In this document: positions 36,431 through 38,641 of the stretch, piece after piece
Numbering within the stretch: the first letter of the stretch is position 1
Layout of the letters: every line of letters begins with the position of its first letter
Assembly: GCA_947450895.1 (NCBI GenBank)
Contig: CANFWT010000020.1
Span: 1 to 38,641 of the forward strand
DNA from: Comamonadaceae bacterium
Lineage (GTDB): Bacteria > Pseudomonadota > Gammaproteobacteria > Burkholderiales > Burkholderiaceae_C
Length of the DNA: 38,641 nucleotides
Direction of reading: 5' to 3'
Made by a program: the position numbers and the translations under genes
Notes under the pieces: generated by a model
What the model was told of the DNA's origin: nothing
Database searches by the model: none
Seen by the model: only the letters and a program-made list of their open reading frames with translations

Positions 36431-37054
36431 ATGACTACAGACACGCTCCTTATTTTTGCCGTTTTGGCCTTTGCTTTTCAGGCGCGCAAAGCCTGGGAAC
36501 AGCGCCAGCGCATCACGCTGCTGGGGCGCTATTTGCGCAACTTCCAGATTGAAGGCCTGATGGAGACGCTGACCCAGGGCTATTTGCGCGCCATGGGCGA
36601 GGCAGACCCAGAGCGCCGCCGCAGCATCTGGAACATGCTGGCGCAGCACGAGCAAACGCTGACGGGCCAGCTCCAACAATTGGTGCAAGAAGTTGGCAAA
36701 GCCGACGGCGCGGACTGGCGCGCCAGCACCCTGCCGGTCAATCTGCCGCTGGCCGTGCGCTGGCTGCCCCGCGCCTGCTTTGATTTGCGCGCCCTGTTGC
36801 GCATCCATGCCCAAGGCGTGGCCAGCGCAATCGCCAACAGCGAAGGCCGCTCCGAGCGCGACCGGGCGTTTCGCCTGAGCGCCGAGCTGCTGCTCTTGCA
36901 GCACAGTTGCCACTGGTTTTGCCGCTCCAAAACAGTGGCCTCCGCCCGCATGCTGGCGCGCCACCAGACCCACTACGTGCAGTTGCTTGCCGCCGTGGCG
37001 CCCGCCACACGCCTGGCCTATTTGCGCGCCATAGGCGCGGGCCAGGGCGCCTAA
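36431..37054 (+). CDS. Hypothetical protein with N-terminal membrane helix
   Basis: 207 residues, family not recognised. Residues about 4-18 (DTLLIFAVLAFAFQA) are hydrophobic and probably an N-terminal membrane anchor. The rest is helical and rich in Arg, Leu, Gln and Ala, with segments such as LMETLTQGYLRAMGEADPERRRS, and ends AYLRAIGAGQGA. Two Cys (HSCHWFC) near 157-161 are the most distinctive feature. It is 41 bases after the ABC ATPase gene on the same strand and could be a partner of it. No function is assigned. Confidence 0.65.
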   Translation: MTTDTLLIFAVLAFAFQARKAWEQRQRITLLGRYLRNFQIEGLMETLTQGYLRAMGEADPERRRSIWNMLAQHEQTLTGQLQQLVQEVGKADGADWRASTLPVNLPLAVRWLPRACFDLRALLRIHAQGVASAIANSEGRSERDRAFRLSAELLLLQHSCHWFCRSKTVASARMLARHQTHYVQLLAAVAPATRLAYLRAIGAGQGA

Positions 37055-37070
37055 GGAGCCAAAGGGCGCC

Positions 37071-37101
37071 AAAAACAAGCATGCCACCCGCAGGTGGCAT
37101 G
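37071..37101 (-). terminator. Rho-independent terminator after aspS
   Basis: A perfect 9-bp stem (CATGCCACC at 37080-37088, GGTGGCATG at 37093-37101, loop CGCA) is followed on the minus strand by CTTGTTTTT. It lies about 40 bases past the aspS stop. A second GC-rich hairpin (GCCCGC / GCGGGC, near 37110-37132) lies in between. On the plus strand the same stem has no T run, so it mainly serves aspS. Confidence 0.8.
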
Positions 37102-37143
37102 GTGCTTGCCGCCCGCGCTGCACGGGCGGGCGCCAGCTTGGGC

Positions 37144-38641
37144 TTAGGCCGACTTGGGTGCTTCCACCGTGCGCAGGCGAATGTGCAATTCGCGCAATTG
37201 CTTCTCGTCCACCGGGCTGGGCGCTTGGGTGAGCAAGCACTGGGCGCGCTGGGTTTTGGGGAAGGCGATCACGTCGCGAATCGACTCGGCGCCGGTCATC
37301 AGCGTCACCACGCGGTCCAGGCCAAAGGCCAGGCCACCGTGCGGCGGCGCGCCGTATTGCAAGGCGTCGAGCAGGAAGCCGAACTTGAGCTGCGCTTCTT
37401 CGGGCGTGATCTTCAGGGCGTCAAAGACTTTTTGCTGCACATCGGCGCGGTGGATACGCACCGAGCCGCCGCCCATTTCCCAACCGTTTAGGACCATGTC
37501 GTAGCCCTTGGAAATGCATTTCTCGGGCGCAGTGACCATCCAGTCCTCGTGGCCGTCTTTGGGCGCGGTAAACGGATGGTGCGTGGCGGTGTAGCGCTGG
37601 GCCTCTTCGTCGTACTCAAACATCGGAAAGTCCACCACCCACATGGGGCGCCAGCCGGTCTCAAACAAATGGTGCTTCTTGCCAAACTCGCTATGGCCAA
37701 TTTTGATGCGCAGCGCGCCAATGGCATCGTTGACCACCTTGGCCTTGTCGGCTCCAAAGAAAATCAGGTCGCCGTCCATCGCGCCGGTGCGTGCCAGCAC
37801 TTCGGCAATCGCTTTGTCATGGATGTTTTTGACGATGGGGCTTTGCAAACCATCGCGCCCCTTGGAGATGTCGTTGACCCGGATGTAGGCCAAGCCCTTG
37901 GCGCCGTAGATCTTGACAAATTCGGTGTAAGCGTCGATCTCGCCGCGGCTGATACCACCGCCTTCGACCGAGCCACCGGGCACGCGCAATGCCACTACGC
38001 GTCCGCCCTTCATATTGGCCGCGCCCGAGAACACTTTGAAGTCCACGTCGCCCATCACATCGGTCAGCTCGGTGAAGTGCAGCTTAACGCGCAGGTCGGG
38101 CTTGTCCGAGCCGTACAAGTGCATGGCATCGGCATAGCTCATGACCGGGAACTCGCCCAGGTCGACCCCAATGGTGTTCTTGAACACCGTGGTCATCATG
38201 CCCTGGAACATGTCGCGAATCTCTTCTTCGCCCAGGAATGAGGTTTCAATATCAATCTGGGTGAACTCAGGCTGGCGGTCAGCGCGCAGGTCTTCGTCGC
38301 GAAAGCATTTGGTGATTTGGTAATAACGGTCAAAACCGGCCACCATCAACAACTGCTTGAACAGCTGGGGCGACTGCGGTAGCGCAAAAAACTGGCCGTC
38401 GTGGACGCGGCTGGGCACCAAGTAATCGCGCGCGCCCTCCGGCGTGCTCTTGGTCAGCATGGGGGTTTCGATGTCGACAAAGCCGTTGGCGTCGAGAAAT
38501 TTGCGCACTTCCATGGACACGCGGTAGCGCAGCATCAGGTTGTTTTGCATGTAGGGGCGGCGCAGATCCAGCACCCGGTGCGTCAGGCGCGTGGTCTCGG
38601 ACAGGTTGTCGTCGTCGATCTGGAAGGGCGGCGTGACCGAC
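37144..38641 (-). CDS. aspS: Aspartyl-tRNA synthetase (partial, N-terminus outside window)
   Basis: Class II synthetase that charges tRNA-Asp. About 498 residues are visible; the frame runs off the right edge, reading [12 protein letters not shown] there, so the N-terminal OB-fold anticodon domain is missing. A GTG at 38574 is not a real start. Motif 2 is [18 protein letters not shown], with its ATP-binding Arg. Motif 3 is [16 protein letters not shown], and the C-terminal [20 protein letters not shown] is the usual AspRS end. The bacterial GAD insertion domain is around the middle. Whether it is discriminating for Asp only cannot be told here. Confidence 0.96.
   Translation of the reverse strand, partial: SVTPPFQIDDDNLSETTRLTHRVLDLRRPYMQNNLMLRYRVSMEVRKFLDANGFVDIETPMLTKSTPEGARDYLVPSRVHDGQFFALPQSPQLFKQLLMVAGFDRYYQITKCFRDEDLRADRQPEFTQIDIETSFLGEEEIRDMFQGMMTTVFKNTIGVDLGEFPVMSYADAMHLYGSDKPDLRVKLHFTELTDVMGDVDFKVFSGAANMKGGRVVALRVPGGSVEGGGISRGEIDAYTEFVKIYGAKGLAYIRVNDISKGRDGLQSPIVKNIHDKAIAEVLARTGAMDGDLIFFGADKAKVVNDAIGALRIKIGHSEFGKKHHLFETGWRPMWVVDFPMFEYDEEAQRYTATHHPFTAPKDGHEDWMVTAPEKCISKGYDMVLNGWEMGGGSVRIHRADVQQKVFDALKITPEEAQLKFGFLLDALQYGAPPHGGLAFGLDRVVTLMTGAESIRDVIAFPKTQRAQCLLTQAPSPVDEKQLRELHIRLRTVEAPKSA

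Overview
The window is a dense, GC-rich proteobacterial chromosome segment. Gene order and protein style point to Burkholderiales, most likely Comamonadaceae (Rhodoferax/Polaromonas-like). The main reasons are the gpsA-secB-grxC-rhodanese block divergent from gpmA-ctpA-moeB, the fkpB-ispH pair, the paired cyanophycin synthetases with their associated ABC transporter and DUF1854 gene, and the nudB-endonuclease-clsB block. This assignment is inference from gene content; no 16S gene is present. Nothing looks like a prophage, insertion sequence or CRISPR array.

Layout. 1-757: N-terminal part of a phospholipase-D-like protein, probably the front of a helicase, running off the left edge. 957-3915 (minus): fkpB, ispH, serS and a serine tRNA with its own terminator. 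4014-5371 (plus): radC and a Smr-domain protein, coupled by a stop/start overlap. 5402-7682 (minus): tungstate ABC transporter tupB-tupC-tupA, each junction overlapping by 4 bases. 7862-13515 (minus): an accessory-looking block with a small outer-membrane barrel, a TetR regulator, a FadL/TodX-type channel, a diacetylphloroglucinol-hydrolase-like (PhlG) protein, a berberine-bridge-type FAD oxidase and a nitroreductase; it reads like an uptake and breakdown pathway for a hydrophobic aromatic compound. 13815-21562: the cyanophycin locus, with a DUF1854 gene and a zinc-ribbon ABC transporter on minus, divergent from two cyanophycin synthetases on plus. 21591-23969 (minus): gpsA, secB, grxC and a membrane-anchored rhodanese. 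24093-27186 (plus): gpmA, ctpA and moeB/thiF. 27244-31450 (minus): a beta-propeller lipoprotein, a YebC-family protein, a DUF429 protein, a BLUF blue-light sensor and folE. 31562-34028 (minus): nudB, an EEP-family nuclease and clsB. 34169-37054 (plus): a tandem glycine riboswitch, a DadA-like FAD amino-acid dehydrogenase, an orphan ABC ATPase and a membrane-anchored hypothetical protein. 37071-38641 (minus): aspS with its terminator, running off the right edge.

How the genes work together. The most informative region is the cyanophycin locus. The first synthetase (CphA2-like) has lost the Mur-ligase P-loop and the C-terminal domain but keeps an HxxEH motif in its N-domain. The second has an intact ligase P-loop and C-domain but has lost that N-domain motif. 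The two may divide the work of primer generation, dipeptide polymerisation and Asp/Arg addition. The divergent ABC transporter and DUF1854 gene probably act in the same process, but their role is unknown. The PhlG-like block is the best candidate for an uncharacterised catabolic pathway. The tandem glycine riboswitch directly in front of a DadA-like oxidase suggests glycine-responsive amino-acid oxidation.
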